The notes: generated by a model from the letters alone, not told the origin. Numbered from the stretch's first letter, positions 43,624 through 54,636 are shown. The stretch is DNA of 64,000 nucleotides from Paracoccaceae bacterium (GCA_902534325.1 CACAPQ010000007.1:1-64000), one strand, 5' to 3'. Program-made: numbers and translations.

Positions 43624-44333
43624 TGGGTCAGAAAGTAAATCCAATAGGGATGCGGCTTCAGGTAAACCGTACATGGGATAGTCGATGGTATGCCGATACA
43701 AAAGATTATGGGGATCTTTTACTAGAAGATTTGCGCATGCGAGAATTTATTAAGAAAGACTGTGCGCAAGCTGGCGTTTCCAAAATAATAATTGAGCGCC
43801 CGCACAAAAAGTGCCGTGTAACAATTCATACTGCTCGCCCAGGCGTAATAATTGGTAAAAAAGGTGCGGATATCGAAACATTGCGAAAGAAACTTGCAAA
43901 CATGACGGCTTCCGAACTCCACTTGAATATAATCGAAGTTCGTAAGCCTGAATTGGATGCTCAACTCGTTGGGGAAAGCATTGCCCAACAGTTGGAGCGC
44001 CGTGTTTCGTTCAGGCGCGCGATGAAACGTGCAGTTCAAAATGCTATGCGAATGGGCGCATTGGGTATTCGTGTAAATGTAGCAGGCCGCCTCGGAGGCG
44101 CAGAGATTGCACGTACTGAATGGTACCGAGAGGGACGAGTACCTCTTCACACTCTTCGCGCTGATATTGATTACTCAAACGTAGAAGCACAAACACCTTA
44201 TGGAATTATTGGTATTAAAGTTTGGATTTTCAAAGGTGAGATCATGGAGCACGACCCACAAGCTCGCGATAGACGCTCTCAAGAGTTACAAGATGGTCCT
44301 GCACCCCGTGGTGTAGCGGGCAATAGACGGTAA
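43623..44333 (+). CDS. rpsC: 30S ribosomal protein S3
   Basis: The 236-residue protein at the mRNA entry has a KH domain ([20 protein letters not shown]) and the S3 C-terminal domain ([55 protein letters not shown]). A short Asp/Arg/Gln-rich tail follows. Confidence 0.98.
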   Translation: MGQKVNPIGMRLQVNRTWDSRWYADTKDYGDLLLEDLRMREFIKKDCAQAGVSKIIIERPHKKCRVTIHTARPGVIIGKKGADIETLRKKLANMTASELHLNIIEVRKPELDAQLVGESIAQQLERRVSFRRAMKRAVQNAMRMGALGIRVNVAGRLGGAEIARTEWYREGRVPLHTLRADIDYSNVEAQTPYGIIGIKVWIFKGEIMEHDPQARDRRSQELQDGPAPRGVAGNRR

Positions 44334-44344
44334 GAGGTGGAAGA

Positions 44345-44758
44345 ATGTTACAACCAAAACGTACAAAATTCCGCAAATTACACAAAGGCCGCATTAGGGG
44401 TTTTGCAAAAGGTGGTTCAGATTTAAACTTTGGGACCTACGGCTTAAAAGCTACGACACCTGAACGAGTGACAGCTAGACAAATAGAGGCTGCTCGGCGT
44501 GCAATGACCCGTCATATGAAACGACAGGGTAGGGTTTGGATTAGAATTTTCCCAGATACCCCCGTTACATCAAAGCCTGTAGAGGTTCGTATGGGGAAGG
44601 GTAAAGGCTCAGTTGATTTTTGGGCTTGTAAAGTAAAGCCTGGGCGAATGATGTTTGAAATAGATGGCGTGAACGACGATATCGCTCGTGAAGCACTAAG
44701 GTTAGCGGCTATGAAACTTCCAGTTAAAACTCGGGTGGTAGTTCGCGAAGACTGGTAA
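44345..44758 (+). CDS. rplP: 50S ribosomal protein L16
   Basis: The 137-residue protein near the A-site tRNA has [40 protein letters not shown] and [20 protein letters not shown]. Arg82 in this motif corresponds to the arginine of E. coli L16 that the oxygenase YcfD hydroxylates. It is the last gene before the terminator at 44784; normally rpmC would follow directly. Confidence 0.98.
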   Translation: MLQPKRTKFRKLHKGRIRGFAKGGSDLNFGTYGLKATTPERVTARQIEAARRAMTRHMKRQGRVWIRIFPDTPVTSKPVEVRMGKGKGSVDFWACKVKPGRMMFEIDGVNDDIAREALRLAAMKLPVKTRVVVREDW

Positions 44759-44783
44759 TTATGTCAAAAAACGACTAATTCAG

Positions 44784-44809
44784 CCCCCTGTTGACAAGGG
44801 GGTTTTTTT
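44784..44809 (+). terminator. Intrinsic terminator after rplP
   Basis: CCCCCT (44784-44789) pairs with AGGGGG (44797-44802) around a 7-nt loop and is followed by seven T residues (44803-44809). It ends the S10 transcript and splits the usual S10-spc continuity. Confidence 0.92.
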
Positions 44810-44811
44810 AT

Positions 44812-45426
44812 TCACCAGCTATAGTTAAAACTAATGGATATCCGCTCTTCTGACGACACGTTCGTTGGGACTTCGTGGCGTAACCAGCTTTCCCAAAGCA
44901 AGATTTCCCCAGCCAAAGGATTTATGTATATAAAGGGTTTCAAATATTCTTTTGCAGTCGCAAGTCTTGAAGGTGCGGCCATCATCATGGGGTGTCTGGG
45001 ATCTTCAAATTTAATTGCGCTAGTTTCGGGTGGCATAGAGATGTAAATTGTTCCCGAGATTACCGAATTAGGATGTAGATGAGCGGAATGGTTGCCTCCC
45101 TCAGCTAATATATTGATCCAAATGTCTTCTAGTTTTAAACTGCGACCCTCTAAATTAAAGTCTAAATCTCCTGAAAAATGTTCAACGTGCAAGTCTAAAA
45201 GTTTTTTCAGACCTTCAAAAATTGGTGAACGCCAAGTGAGATCACTTAAAGATGCATAACTCGTGTAGCCTGGGTAATTGTTTTCCTCACACCACTTTTG
45301 TCCTGCTTCGTCGTCTTGAGCGATGGACCAGCAGGATTTTTCGATTTCAAGCATGTCGATTTTTCCAACTTCAGATAACCTTGCTTGGTAAATGGGCGTA
45401 CTAAATAATAGTTTTGTTTTACTCAT
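44812..45426 (-). CDS. 2-oxoglutarate/Fe(II) oxygenase-family protein inside the ribosomal cluster
   Basis: The 204-residue protein resembles the TIGR02466/PF13759 putative 2OG-Fe(II) oxygenases: NHSAHLHPNSVISGTIYIS (metal-ligand region, H116/H118), IKFEDPRHP, LAGEILLWESWLRHEV (distal histidine 184) and ERISISFNYSW, where arginine 195 would bind 2-oxoglutarate. A YTSYASLSDL block near residue 55 is also typical. No substrate is known for this family. It is inverted between rplP and rpmC, with the rplP terminator abutting its 3' end. Being next to rplP it could act on a ribosomal protein, but that is a guess. Confidence 0.8.
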   Translation of the reverse strand: MSKTKLLFSTPIYQARLSEVGKIDMLEIEKSCWSIAQDDEAGQKWCEENNYPGYTSYASLSDLTWRSPIFEGLKKLLDLHVEHFSGDLDFNLEGRSLKLEDIWINILAEGGNHSAHLHPNSVISGTIYISMPPETSAIKFEDPRHPMMMAAPSRLATAKEYLKPFIYINPLAGEILLWESWLRHEVPTNVSSEERISISFNYSW

Positions 45427-45482
45427 GATAGTCTTTAATTATTATTCTAAATATGGGCTTAAAAATAAATCTAGGCTAAGTC

Positions 45483-45511
45483 TTGCGTATCATCAATGAT
45501 TTGCTTATATA
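45483..45511 (+). promoter_or_regulatory. Sigma-70 promoter restarting the spc group at rpmC
   Basis: TTGCGT (45483-45488), a 17-bp spacer and TATATA (45506-45511) give a credible housekeeping promoter about 100 bp before rpmC, as needed after the rplP terminator. Confidence 0.6.
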
Positions 45512-45609
45512 GCGCCAATCTTAGTGCACGATTATCAGAATCGTAATTTAAAATCATCCACTAGGTTAAAGGTTACCCAAATAGGGGCCTTCTAGTGTTA
45601 GAGAGGTAA

Positions 45610-45813
45610 ATGGCAATGAAAGCCGGTGAACTGCGTGAAAAAACGCCAGACCAACTTCGTGAAGAGCTAGCTTCTTTAAAAAAAGAATCCTTCAATCTTC
45701 GTTTTCAGCAGGCCACAGGTCAGCTAGAAAATACTTCGCGTATGAGAAGTGCCAAGCGTGATGCCGCAAGAGTATTGACGATATTGAACGAAAAATCCAA
45801 GGCTAGCGAGTAG
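45610..45813 (+). CDS. rpmC: 50S ribosomal protein L29
   Basis: The 67-residue coiled-coil protein at the tunnel exit shows [39 protein letters not shown] and [14 protein letters not shown]. The ATG 45610 has GAGAGG upstream; a second ATG two codons later is possible. First gene of the restarted ribosomal cluster. Confidence 0.97.
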   Translation: MAMKAGELREKTPDQLREELASLKKESFNLRFQQATGQLENTSRMRSAKRDAARVLTILNEKSKASE

Positions 45814-45824
45814 GGGAGCGAGGA

Positions 45825-46055
45825 ATGCCAAAACGAATTCTTCAAGGTGTCGTTACTTCTGATAAAAACGACCAAACGATCACTGTATCTGTTGAAAGGC
45901 GGTTTAAGCACCCAGTTCTTCAGAAAACTATTCGGAAATCTAAGAAATACAGAGCTCACGACGAGAAAAACTCTTTTAAAGCAGGCGACTCAGTCAGAAT
46001 AATTGAGTGCGCTCCAAGGTCTAAAACGAAACGTTGGGAGGTTTTGGAAGCCTAG
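45825..46055 (+). CDS. rpsQ: 30S ribosomal protein S17
   Basis: The 76-residue OB-fold protein shows [40 protein letters not shown] and [20 protein letters not shown]. Normal size. It is followed by a 73-bp gap containing a TGGGG/CCCCA hairpin before rplN. Confidence 0.97.
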   Translation: MPKRILQGVVTSDKNDQTITVSVERRFKHPVLQKTIRKSKKYRAHDEKNSFKAGDSVRIIECAPRSKTKRWEVLEA

Positions 46056-46128
46056 TCTTCTATTATACCTCATTAAAATGAAACCCTGGGGAACAAAATT
46101 GAGTGCCCCAAAGGTCAGGAGAAATTAA

Positions 46129-46497
46129 ATGATCCAGATGCAAACTAACCTGGATGTTGCCGATAACTCAGGCGCTCGACGAGTTCAGTGTATTAAAGTC
46201 CTAGGTGGATCTAAGCGTAAATACGCATCCGTAGGCGATGTTATCGTTGTTTCGGTAAAAGAAGCAATCCCTCGTGGTAGAGTCAAAAAGGGCGACGTAA
46301 GAAAAGCTGTCGTAGTTCGTACGGCAAAAGAAGTTCGCCGGGATGATGGAACGGCTATCCGTTTTGATAGTAACGCTGCGGTTATTTTGAGCAATTCAGG
46401 AGAGCCAATTGGTACTCGAATTTTTGGCCCTGTTGTTCGTGAGCTACGTGCCAAAAATTTTATGAAAATTATTTCTCTAGCTCCGGAGGTGCTGTAA
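46129..46497 (+). CDS. rplN: 50S ribosomal protein L14
   Basis: The 122-residue protein shows [40 protein letters not shown] and [20 protein letters not shown]. It is the most conserved gene of the spc group here. Its stop shares one base with the rplX start. AGGAG precedes the ATG. Confidence 0.98.
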   Translation: MIQMQTNLDVADNSGARRVQCIKVLGGSKRKYASVGDVIVVSVKEAIPRGRVKKGDVRKAVVVRTAKEVRRDDGTAIRFDSNAAVILSNSGEPIGTRIFGPVVRELRAKNFMKIISLAPEVL

Positions 46498-46808
46498 TGG
46501 CTGCAAAGCTTCGTAAAGGTGATAAAGTTGTCGTCCTTGCTGGGAAAGACAAAGGTAAAGAGGGAACGATTTCGTTTGTGGACCCAAAGTCAAATAAAGC
46601 TGTGGTTGACGGTATAAACATGGCAATTCGTCATACTCGTCAGAGTCAAACATCCCAAGGTGGGCGTTTGCCTAAGGCAATGCCAATGGAATTATCAAAT
46701 CTTTCATATGTGGATGCAAATGGAAAGGCCACTAGAGTTGGTTTTAAGATTGAAAATGATAAAAAAGTTAGAATAGCTAAATCTACGGGGGATGTAATTG
46801 ATGCTTGA
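46497..46808 (+). CDS. rplX: 50S ribosomal protein L24
   Basis: The 103-residue assembly initiator has the KOW motif ([20 protein letters not shown]) and [20 protein letters not shown]. Its end overlaps the rplE start by 8 bp. Confidence 0.97.
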   Translation: MAAKLRKGDKVVVLAGKDKGKEGTISFVDPKSNKAVVDGINMAIRHTRQSQTSQGGRLPKAMPMELSNLSYVDANGKATRVGFKIENDKKVRIAKSTGDVIDA

Positions 46809-47364
46809 CACAGAAAATTATATTCCACGACTTCGGGCTGATTATGATGATCGTATAAAAGCTGCCATGAAGGAAGAGTTTGGATATAAAAACAGTATGA
46901 TGATCCCACGACTAGATAAGATAGTTCTTAACATAGGTTGTGGTGCGGAAGCGGTTAAAGATAGCAAAAAAGCTAAGTCAGCACAGGCTGATCTGTCTGC
47001 TATAGCAGGCCAAAACGCAGTGATAACAAAAGCAAAAAAATCAATTGCTGGCTTTCGTGTAAGAGAGGGCATGCCTTTAGGTGCAAAAGCTACTTTGCGT
47101 GGTGCTAGAATGTATGAGTTTTTGGATAGGTTGATCACGATAGCAATGCCTCGTATTCGCGATTTTAGAGGTGTTTCTTCTAAGTCGTTTGATGGTCGAG
47201 GTAATTACGCTTTAGGTATAAAAGAGCACATCGTCTTCCCCGAAATTGATTTTGATAAAATTGATGAACCGTGGGGAATGGATATCGTAATAACAACCAC
47301 CGCAAATACAGATGCGGAAGCCAAGGCTTTGTTGAGTTATTTCAACATGCCGTTCAACAGCTAA
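46801..47364 (+). CDS. rplE: 50S ribosomal protein L5
   Basis: The 187-residue 5S-rRNA-binding protein shows [60 protein letters not shown] and [20 protein letters not shown]. Start at ATG 46801; an in-frame TTG one codon earlier is not needed. Confidence 0.98.
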   Translation: MLDTENYIPRLRADYDDRIKAAMKEEFGYKNSMMIPRLDKIVLNIGCGAEAVKDSKKAKSAQADLSAIAGQNAVITKAKKSIAGFRVREGMPLGAKATLRGARMYEFLDRLITIAMPRIRDFRGVSSKSFDGRGNYALGIKEHIVFPEIDFDKIDEPWGMDIVITTTANTDAEAKALLSYFNMPFNS

Positions 47365-47383
47365 TCGCGGAAAGGATTGATAG

Positions 47384-47689
47384 ATGGCTAAAAAAGCAAT
47401 GATCGAACGCGAAAAAAAGCGTGAACGTCTAGTAAAAAGGTTTGCAGCAAAGCGAGCCGAACTGAAAGAGATTGCAAAGGACGAGTCGCTTCCGATGGAA
47501 GAACGTTTCAAAGCTAGGTTAAAGTTAGCTAAATTACCAAGAAACTCTGCTCCAAATCGAATGCATAACAGGTGTCAACTAACCGGTCGCCCTCATGCAT
47601 ATTATAGAAAGCTGAAAGTTTCTCGTATCGCTCTTCGTGAGTTGGGTTCATCGGGTCTGATACCCGGTTTAGTGAAGTCTAGTTGGTAG
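47384..47689 (+). CDS. rpsN: 30S ribosomal protein S14
   Basis: The 101-residue long (zinc-free) form of S14 shows [40 protein letters not shown], a tail [17 protein letters not shown] and [11 protein letters not shown]. The CxxC...CxxC zinc knuckle of the short form is absent. GGAAAGG precedes the ATG. Confidence 0.97.
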   Translation: MAKKAMIEREKKRERLVKRFAAKRAELKEIAKDESLPMEERFKARLKLAKLPRNSAPNRMHNRCQLTGRPHAYYRKLKVSRIALRELGSSGLIPGLVKSSW

Positions 47690-47701
47690 AGGGGAAAAAA
47701 C

Positions 47702-48094
47702 ATGAATGATCCTATCGGCGATATGCTTACTCGTATCCGAAACGCTCAAATGCGGGGAAAATCAACTGTATCGACACCTGCATCAAAATTGAGGGCATGG
47801 GTTTTAGATGTCTTAGCTGACGAAGGCTATATCCGCGGTTACGAGAAAACATCTTCTACTGACGGACACGGTGCTATCGAGATAAGTTTGAAATATTTTG
47901 ATGGTGTTCCGGTTATTAAAGAGCTCAAGCGTATATCCAAGCCAGGTCGGCGAGTATATCTTAGTGTTAAAGATATTCCTCAGGTACGTCAGGGGTTAGG
48001 AGTTTCAATCGTTTCTACGCCTCAGGGCGTAATGTCAGATGCAAATGCTCGCGCCAAAAACGTTGGTGGCGAAGTGATTTGCACGGTATTCTAG
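47702..48094 (+). CDS. rpsH: 30S ribosomal protein S8
   Basis: The 130-residue protein, known as regulator of the spc operon in E. coli, shows [28 protein letters not shown]-like [20 protein letters not shown] and the C-terminal [20 protein letters not shown]. Normal length, 12 bp after rpsN. Confidence 0.97.
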   Translation: MNDPIGDMLTRIRNAQMRGKSTVSTPASKLRAWVLDVLADEGYIRGYEKTSSTDGHGAIEISLKYFDGVPVIKELKRISKPGRRVYLSVKDIPQVRQGLGVSIVSTPQGVMSDANARAKNVGGEVICTVF

Positions 48095-48105
48095 GGGGAT
48101 AACTG

Positions 48106-48639
48106 ATGTCTAGAATTGGTAAGAAACCCGTAGAACTGCCTTCCGGTGTCAGTGCGTCAGTTTCTGGTCAGACTATTGAGGTGAAGGGACCTAAAGGTAC
48201 TCTGGAATTTAGTGCAACTGACGACGTTACAATTACGATGTCAGATAATTCTGTGGCTGTGGAACCACGAGGGCAGTCAAAGCGTGCCCGTCAACAGTGG
48301 GGGATGAGCCGTACTATGGTCGCCAATATGGTTAAAGGTGTATCTGAAGGCTTTAAAAAAGAATTAGAAATAAACGGCGTTGGTTACAGAGCGCAACTGC
48401 AGGGTAATACTCTGAAGTTGAATCTTGGCTTATCTCATGATGTGGATTTTCCAATTCCTTCAGATGTTACAGTGTCGGCTCCTAAACCTACTCAAATAAT
48501 TATTGAAGGTATTGACCCTCAGAGAGTTGGGCAGGTTGCTGCTAATATTCGTGAATGGAGAAAGCCAGAACCCTACAAGGGTAAGGGTATAAAATACATT
48601 GACGAGTACATTTTCCGCAAAGAAGGCAAGAAGAAGTAA
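48106..48639 (+). CDS. rplF: 50S ribosomal protein L6
   Basis: The 177-residue two-domain protein shows [59 protein letters not shown] and [20 protein letters not shown]. Normal length. GGGGGATAACTG precedes the ATG. Confidence 0.97.
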   Translation: MSRIGKKPVELPSGVSASVSGQTIEVKGPKGTLEFSATDDVTITMSDNSVAVEPRGQSKRARQQWGMSRTMVANMVKGVSEGFKKELEINGVGYRAQLQGNTLKLNLGLSHDVDFPIPSDVTVSAPKPTQIIIEGIDPQRVGQVAANIREWRKPEPYKGKGIKYIDEYIFRKEGKKK

Positions 48640-48651
48640 GGACGTAAAATA

Positions 48652-49011
48652 ATGGCAAATAGCAAAAGACATTTGTTCTTGAAGCGCCGCATGCGCGTTC
48701 GGAACAAGCTTCGTAAAGTAAACGCTGGCCGAGTAAGATTATCTGTTCATCGCAGCAATAAAAATATTAGCTGTCAGCTAATTGATGATGTGAAAGGCCT
48801 CACTATTGCAGCCGCATCTTCTATGGAAAACGATTTAGGTGTTGTTGGTAAAAATAACATTGAAGCCTGTACTAAAGTCGGAGCTGCGCTTGCTAAGCGA
48901 GCGAAGTCTGCAGGTATTTCAGAGTGTTATTTCGATCGCGGTGGTTTTCTCTTTCATGGAGGCATAAAAGCTTTAGCTGATGCCGCTCGTGAAGGTGGAT
49001 TAAAGTTTTAA
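48652..49011 (+). CDS. rplR: 50S ribosomal protein L18
   Basis: The 119-residue 5S-rRNA-binding protein shows [40 protein letters not shown] and [20 protein letters not shown]. Normal length; rpsE starts 13 bp later. Confidence 0.97.
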   Translation: MANSKRHLFLKRRMRVRNKLRKVNAGRVRLSVHRSNKNISCQLIDDVKGLTIAAASSMENDLGVVGKNNIEACTKVGAALAKRAKSAGISECYFDRGGFLFHGGIKALADAAREGGLKF

Positions 49012-49024
49012 GGAGACGGTTTGA

Positions 49025-49582
49025 ATGGCTAAAGAAACAAATCAAAAGGGACGAAACCGTGATGAAGCGGCCCCCGAGCTTGCAGATCGTCTTGTTGCGA
49101 TCAATAGGGTTTCTAAAACAGTAAAAGGCGGAAAGCGTTTTGGCTTTGCAGCTTTAGTTGTTGTTGGTGATCAAAAAGGTCGCGTGGGTTTCGGTAAGGG
49201 TAAAGCTAAAGAGGTTCCCGAAGCTATACGTAAAGCTACTGAACAAGCTAAAAGACAAATGGTAAGAGTTCCTCTGCGCGAAGGAAGAACTTTACATCAT
49301 GATATCGACGGACGCCATGGCGCAGGTAAAGTTGTGATGAGGACCGCACCTACTGGTACTGGTATTATCGCTGGTGGTCCGATGCGTGCGGTGTTTGAAA
49401 TGCTAGGTGTTCAAGATGTTGTTGCAAAATCGATAGGATCGCAAAACCCATATAACATGATCCGAGCAACTCTTAATGGACTTGGCCGACAAGCAAGCCC
49501 AAGAATGGTAGCCCAACGGCGAGGAAAAAAAGTGGCTGAAATAATTCGCCGCGATGAAGCGCCTGCTGCGGAAACCGCTTGA
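49025..49582 (+). CDS. rpsE: 30S ribosomal protein S5
   Basis: The 185-residue protein shows [60 protein letters not shown] and GMRAVFE-like [20 protein letters not shown]. The loop linked to spectinomycin resistance (VKGGKR) is unaltered. Confidence 0.97.
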   Translation: MAKETNQKGRNRDEAAPELADRLVAINRVSKTVKGGKRFGFAALVVVGDQKGRVGFGKGKAKEVPEAIRKATEQAKRQMVRVPLREGRTLHHDIDGRHGAGKVVMRTAPTGTGIIAGGPMRAVFEMLGVQDVVAKSIGSQNPYNMIRATLNGLGRQASPRMVAQRRGKKVAEIIRRDEAPAAETA

Positions 49583-49599
49583 TATTAGAGGATATTTCG

Positions 49600-49788
49600 A
49601 TGGGAAAAACGATAGTAGTACAACAAATTGGGTCACCAATCCGTCGTCCAGAAAAGCAGCGTAAGACTTTGATTGGGCTCGGATTGAATAAGATGCACAA
49701 AACACGTGAACTAGAAGACACACCTTCTGTTCGCGGAATGGTAAATAAAATACCACATTTGGTAAAAATTTTAGAAGAACGAGGATAG
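49600..49788 (+). CDS. rpmD: 50S ribosomal protein L30
   Basis: The 62-residue protein shows [40 protein letters not shown] and [16 protein letters not shown] start it at ATG 49600 with AGAGGA in front; the open frame extends 7 codons upstream into rpsE but without a sensible site. Confidence 0.96.
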   Translation: MGKTIVVQQIGSPIRRPEKQRKTLIGLGLNKMHKTRELEDTPSVRGMVNKIPHLVKILEERG

Positions 49789-49873
49789 TTTAAGTTCTCA
49801 GTAAAATTAGAAGCCGTGTTTACCCCTTTCGTCGCGTAATCGGGGGGATTATTCCGGTAAGAGGAGAAGCGAC

Positions 49874-50341
49874 ATGAAATTACATGAACTACATGACAAT
49901 GAAGGTGCAAATCGTAAGAAAAAGCGAATTGGGCGTGGCCCGGGTTCTGGTAAAGGTAAAACTGGCGGCAGAGGTATAAAGGGTCAGAAATCAAGGTCAG
50001 GTGTAGCTATAAACGGTTACGAAGGCGGTCAAATGCCTTTGTATCAAAGGTTACCAAAGCGTGGTTTTAATAATCCAAATCGGAAATCATATGCCATTGT
50101 TAATCTTAGTTTGATAGAAAAGTTTATTGATGCTGGTAAATTAGATGCTAAAGCCGAAATAACGGAAGATACATTAGTTGCTTCTGGTCTTGTTCGGAGA
50201 AAGCGTGATGGTGTCCGAATTTTAGCCAAAGGTGAGCTTAAATCAAAGGTAAAGATCAATGTAACTGGAGCATCAAAGGCAGCGATAGACGCGGTTGCTA
50301 AGGCTGGTGGATCGCTCACGGTAGCAAGTTCTGCTGAATAA
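49874..50341 (+). CDS. rplO: 50S ribosomal protein L15
   Basis: The 155-residue protein shows [60 protein letters not shown] and a C-terminal [28 protein letters not shown] precedes the ATG. Confidence 0.97.
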   Translation: MKLHELHDNEGANRKKKRIGRGPGSGKGKTGGRGIKGQKSRSGVAINGYEGGQMPLYQRLPKRGFNNPNRKSYAIVNLSLIEKFIDAGKLDAKAEITEDTLVASGLVRRKRDGVRILAKGELKSKVKINVTGASKAAIDAVAKAGGSLTVASSAE

Positions 50342-50392
50342 ATACTTGTGAAAGATAGTCTGTGTGCTTAGATAATATCTAAACTTTAATTT

Positions 50393-50426
50393 ACGCCGCT
50401 GAAGGATGACCTATTAGCGGCGTTTT
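50393..50426 (+). terminator. Terminator-like hairpin between rplO and secY
   Basis: ACGCCGCT (50393-50400) pairs perfectly with AGCGGCGT (50416-50423) around a 15-nt loop, and T residues run at 50423-50426. The short T-run and long loop suggest partial termination that would lower secY relative to ribosomal protein genes. Confidence 0.55.
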
Positions 50427-50443
50427 CGCTAGGTGAGAACCAA

Positions 50444-51805
50444 ATGGTATCTGCAGTTGAACAAATGGCCGCTAACACGAGTTGGTCTGCTTTAGGCAAA
50501 GCAAAAGATCTAAGAAATCGTATTCTTTTTACATTGGGTTTGCTTTGCGTATATCGTTTAGGTACTTTTATTCCAGTACCTGGAATTGACGGCGCGGCTT
50601 TAAGGGAATTTATGGAGCAAGCCCAAACTGGTATTGGTGGTATGCTCTCAATGTTTACTGGTGGCGCGCTGGGTAGGATGGGCATATTTGCTCTTGGCAT
50701 AATGCCATATATCTCGGCCTCAATCATTGTTCAGTTATTAACATCGATGGTGCCGTCTCTTGAACAATTGAAGAAAGAGGGGGAACAGGGCCGTAAAAAA
50801 ATTAACCAATACACGCGTTATGGTACGGTCCTACTGGCAACTTTCCAAGCATATGGTCTTGCTGTCAGCCTTGAAAGTGGAGATCTCGTTACAGATCCAG
50901 GAGTATTTTTTAGAACGGCTTGCGTAATAACGCTTGTAGGCGGAACAATGTTTTTGATGTGGCTTGGTGAGCAGATAACCGCACGAGGCATTGGGAATGG
51001 AATTTCATTAATTATATTTGTTGGGATCATTGCTGAAATACCTGCGGCTCTAGCACAGTTTTTTGCATCAGGTAGATCTGGTGCAATTAATCCTGCAGTC
51101 ATTGTTGGTGTGATTGTTATGGTAGTGGTAACTATAGCATTCGTTGTTTTTATGGAGCGGGCGCTTAGAAAAATAATGATACAATATCCAAGAAGACAGG
51201 TAGGTATGAAGGTAATGGAGGGTCAAAACTCTCACTTACCTGTGAAGGTAAATCCGGCGGGCGTAATTCCCGCAATATTTGCCTCATCTCTATTATTACT
51301 ACCCACTACTGTTAGTACATTTTCTGGCTCCCAGACCGGGCCTGTTATGTCGACGATCTTAGCCTATTTTGGGCCTGGTCAGCCGGCATATTTAATCTTT
51401 TTCGCGGCAATGATTATTTTCTTCACCTATTTTTACACTTTTAATGTCTCTTTCAAAGTTGAAGATGTGGCAGATAATTTGAAGAACCAAAATGGATTTA
51501 TCCCAGGTGTTCGTCCTGGTCAGAGGACAGCTGAGCAGCTGGAATATGTCGTGAACCGAATTTTGGTTCTAGGTGCTTCTTACTTGGCACTTGTATGCCT
51601 TCTCCCTGAAGTTTTAAGAGGTCAATTAAACATTCCTTTTTATTTTGGAGGAACTTCCGTTTTGATTGTCGTGTCGGTGACTATGGATACCATACAGCAG
51701 GTCCAGTCACATCTTCTGGCACATCAGTACGAAAGTCTTATCCAAAAATCCCAACTTAGAGGTAAAGGGAAAGGTCGTAGAAAAAAGGGAACTGCGCGTA
51801 AATGA
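50444..51805 (+). CDS. secY: Protein translocase subunit SecY
   Basis: The 453-residue inner-membrane channel has ten hydrophobic segments. Typical blocks: [60 protein letters not shown] (plug and lateral-gate region), [34 protein letters not shown] and a cytosolic [20 protein letters not shown] basic tail ([14 protein letters not shown]) ends it. The stop overlaps adk by 4 bp. Confidence 0.98.
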   Translation: MVSAVEQMAANTSWSALGKAKDLRNRILFTLGLLCVYRLGTFIPVPGIDGAALREFMEQAQTGIGGMLSMFTGGALGRMGIFALGIMPYISASIIVQLLTSMVPSLEQLKKEGEQGRKKINQYTRYGTVLLATFQAYGLAVSLESGDLVTDPGVFFRTACVITLVGGTMFLMWLGEQITARGIGNGISLIIFVGIIAEIPAALAQFFASGRSGAINPAVIVGVIVMVVVTIAFVVFMERALRKIMIQYPRRQVGMKVMEGQNSHLPVKVNPAGVIPAIFASSLLLLPTTVSTFSGSQTGPVMSTILAYFGPGQPAYLIFFAAMIIFFTYFYTFNVSFKVEDVADNLKNQNGFIPGVRPGQRTAEQLEYVVNRILVLGASYLALVCLLPEVLRGQLNIPFYFGGTSVLIVVSVTMDTIQQVQSHLLAHQYESLIQKSQLRGKGKGRRKKGTARK

Positions 51806-52446
51806 ATATTATATTACTTGGTCCACCTGGAGCGGGTAAAGGTACTCAGGCCCGCCACCTTGTAGAAAAAAGGAATATGATACAGCTTTCTACTGGAGAT
51901 ATGTTGAGAGACGCTAAAGACTCAGGAAGCGAAATGGGAAAACTAGTTGCCGAAGTTATGGCACGAGGCGATTTAGTTACAGATGAGATTGTTATAGGGC
52001 TGATAAAAGAAAAAATTTCTGGTGAAAAAGGTGGGGGTTTTATATTTGATGGATTTCCTAGAACACTTAAGCAGGCAGACGCATTAGGTAGACTTTTAGA
52101 AGAGTGTGGAGAAAAACTAGACCTTGTCGTTGAAATGAAGGTTGATGATGATGCTCTTGTCTCGAGGATAAGTGGTAGATCTTCTTGTGGTAACTGTGGT
52201 GAAGTTTTTCACGATGTAACAAATCCATGGCCAGCTTCTGGCGAATGTCCAAAATGCTCCAGCACGGAAGTAGTGAGACGAGCTGATGACAATGAAGATA
52301 GTCTACGCCAACGTTTGATGGAATATTACAAAAAAACCTCGTCACTAATAGGGTATTATTATGCAAAAGGTGATCATGTATCCGTGAACGGTCTTGCGTC
52401 AGTAGAAGAAGTTGAAAAGTCGATTGCTGCAGTCTTAGATGGATAA
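51802..52446 (+). CDS. adk: Adenylate kinase with zinc-type lid
   Basis: The 214-residue enzyme converts ATP + AMP to 2 ADP. P-loop [11 protein letters not shown] (7-17), [24 protein letters not shown] and the lid arginines are present. The lid carries four cysteines in two CxxC pairs ([10 protein letters not shown] and GECPKCSS), so it should bind zinc. Coupled to secY by a 4-bp overlap, as in many bacteria. The 173-bp gap after it holds A/T-rich sequence and one small GGTTC/GAACC hairpin. Confidence 0.97.
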   Translation: MNIILLGPPGAGKGTQARHLVEKRNMIQLSTGDMLRDAKDSGSEMGKLVAEVMARGDLVTDEIVIGLIKEKISGEKGGGFIFDGFPRTLKQADALGRLLEECGEKLDLVVEMKVDDDALVSRISGRSSCGNCGEVFHDVTNPWPASGECPKCSSTEVVRRADDNEDSLRQRLMEYYKKTSSLIGYYYAKGDHVSVNGLASVEEVEKSIAAVLDG

Positions 52447-52619
52447 ATATAATTTTATGATTCTAACTCTTGACCATTTCTTATAGACCAAATAAATGGC
52501 AGGTCTCTAGTAATAGAATCAATGGTCATATGATCAGCTTAAACTCAAAAACAAATACTTGGGTTTAATGTTGTGAAAAAAGGTTCTGGAGTTACGGAAC
52601 CGCAACGAAAGGAAGTAAC

Positions 52620-52988
52620 GTGGCACGAATAGCCGGCGTAAACATCCCTACCGGGAAAAGAGTACCAATAGCACTCACCTATATAACAGGAATTGGTCGG
52701 TCAACGGCCGAAGAAATATGTTCTGCTGTAAAAATTGATGCAACGCGAAGGGTTAATGAACTTTCTGATGCTGAAGTTTTAGCAATAAGAGAGCATATCG
52801 ACGCTAATTGTTCTGTTGAGGGTGATTTGCGACGAGACGTTCAGATGAACATCAAACGAATGATGGACATGGGTTCTTACCGAGGTCTCCGTCATCGTCG
52901 AAACCTCCCTGTTCGTGGCCAGCGCACGCATACAAATGCTCGCACACGAAAAGGCCCAGCAAAAGCAATTGCTGGTAAGAAGAAGTAG
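52620..52988 (+). CDS. rpsM: 30S ribosomal protein S13
   Basis: The 122-residue head protein starts at GTG 52620 (AAAGGAAG upstream) and reads [60 protein letters not shown] and [20 protein letters not shown]. The GTG start is unusual among these ribosomal genes. First gene of the alpha group. Confidence 0.97.
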   Translation: MARIAGVNIPTGKRVPIALTYITGIGRSTAEEICSAVKIDATRRVNELSDAEVLAIREHIDANCSVEGDLRRDVQMNIKRMMDMGSYRGLRHRRNLPVRGQRTHTNARTRKGPAKAIAGKKK

Positions 52989-52999
52989 GGAGATACGGT

Positions 53000-53392
53000 A
53001 TGGCTAAAGAAGCAAGACGCGCAACGAAAAAAAAGGCTTTCAAAAATATAGCCTCGGGAGTTGCTCACGTTAATTCATCATTTAATAATACGAAAATTTT
53101 AATTTCCGATGTTCAAGGGAACGCCATTGCTTGGTCGTCAGCTGGGACAATGGGATTTAAGGGTTCTCGTAAGTCAACGCCATATGCTGCCCAAATGGCT
53201 GCTGAGGATGCTGGTCGTAAGGCTCAGGATCATGGCGTAAAAACATTAGAAGTTGAAGTTCAGGGTCCTGGTTCGGGTCGTGAAAGTGCATTGCGTGCAC
53301 TTGCAGCAATCGGGTTCAACATAACTTCAATTCGAGATGTTACACCAATAGCACATAACGGCTGTCGCCCACCAAAGCGGCGCCGCGTATAG
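53000..53392 (+). CDS. rpsK: 30S ribosomal protein S11
   Basis: The 130-residue platform protein shows [60 protein letters not shown] and [20 protein letters not shown]. The conserved Asn-Gly near the end, an isoaspartate site in E. coli S11, is kept. Confidence 0.98.
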   Translation: MAKEARRATKKKAFKNIASGVAHVNSSFNNTKILISDVQGNAIAWSSAGTMGFKGSRKSTPYAAQMAAEDAGRKAQDHGVKTLEVEVQGPGSGRESALRALAAIGFNITSIRDVTPIAHNGCRPPKRRRV

Positions 53393-53495
53393 CTTAAGCC
53401 GCAGAGCATAGATTTACTGGGCTCTGCATAGTCGAATTTAACCTCGGGCGCGACCATCTTTTGGACATGGGGTGGTAGCAAGAATGGAGGGACAT

Positions 53496-54512
53496 ATGAT
53501 CCACAAAAATTGGGCTGAATTAATTAAACCCGCACAACTAGAAGTTAAACAGTCAAATGATCCTACTCGCCAAGGTATCGTTATTGCAGAACCTTTGGAA
53601 CGTGGTTTCGGACTAACAATTGGAAACGCACTCAGAAGAATTTTGATGAGCAGTCTGCAAGGTGCTGCCATAACGAGTGTACAGATTGATAATGTATTAC
53701 ATGAATTTTCATCAGTGGCTGGCGTCAGAGAGGATGTAACAGACATTGTTCTAAATCTTAAAGGCGTATCGCTAAGTATGGAAGTTGAGGGACCAAAGCG
53801 ACTTACTGTCTCATCAAAGGGCCCTGGCGTAGTGACAGCTGGCGATATTGAGGAAACTGCTGGTATTGAAATATTGAACAAAGATCACGTTATTTGTCAC
53901 CTAGATGACGGTGCCGATCTTAGTATGGAGCTGACTGTTAATACTGGAAATGGCTATGTTGCTGCAGAAAAAAATAAGCCGGAGGATGCGCCGATAGGGT
54001 TGATCCCAATTGATGCAATTTATTCTCCAGTCAAAAAGGTATCCTATGACGTGCAACCTACTAGAGAAGGTCAAGTTTTAGATTATGATAAACTAACTAT
54101 GAATATCGAAACTGATGGATCAGTTTCGCCTGACGATGCGCTTGCGTTCGCGGCCAGAATACTACAGGATCAACTGTCTATATTCGTCAACTTTGATGAA
54201 CCGGAAGCTGCAAATCAAAACGATGAAGAAGAGGGATTAGAATTCAACCCATTACTTCTTAAGAAAGTAGATGAACTTGAACTATCAGTTCGATCTGCAA
54301 ACTGCCTTAAGAACGACAATCTTGTATATATAGGAGATTTGATACAAAAAACTGAAGCTGAAATGTTGCGAACACCAAACTTTGGTAGAAAATCGCTCAA
54401 TGAGATAAAAGAAGTGCTATCTGGTATGGGGTTACATCTTGGTATGGATGTCGAGGATTGGCCGCCTGATAACATTGAAGAGCTTGCAAAAAAGTTTGAG
54501 GATAATTTTTAG
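53496..54512 (+). CDS. rpoA: RNA polymerase alpha subunit
   Basis: The 338-residue subunit starts at ATG 53496 with GGAGG upstream, giving [19 protein letters not shown]. An upstream in-frame ATG is not used. The N-terminal dimer domain ([40 protein letters not shown]) and the C-terminal DNA/activator-contact domain ([40 protein letters not shown]) are intact. The sequence, including [19 protein letters not shown] at the end, is of Rhodobacterales type. Confidence 0.98.
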   Translation: MIHKNWAELIKPAQLEVKQSNDPTRQGIVIAEPLERGFGLTIGNALRRILMSSLQGAAITSVQIDNVLHEFSSVAGVREDVTDIVLNLKGVSLSMEVEGPKRLTVSSKGPGVVTAGDIEETAGIEILNKDHVICHLDDGADLSMELTVNTGNGYVAAEKNKPEDAPIGLIPIDAIYSPVKKVSYDVQPTREGQVLDYDKLTMNIETDGSVSPDDALAFAARILQDQLSIFVNFDEPEAANQNDEEEGLEFNPLLLKKVDELELSVRSANCLKNDNLVYIGDLIQKTEAEMLRTPNFGRKSLNEIKEVLSGMGLHLGMDVEDWPPDNIEELAKKFEDNF

Positions 54513-54636
54513 GTAATTAGAATTAGAGCTATATTTAATGCCTGCTTTGTGTAGGGAAAAATGGGCAGATGCCCCAAGGTGAGCAACCAACAACGCGATT
54601 GGTAGCCGGACAAAGTATAAAAATAGGAGATTTAAA

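Noticed and set aside
52447-52619. Possible promoter or operator (TTGACCATTTCTTATAGACC) before rpsM
   Set aside because: The -35-like TTGACC and TATAGA are only 6 bp apart, too close for a promoter, and the half-palindrome lacks a proper right arm.
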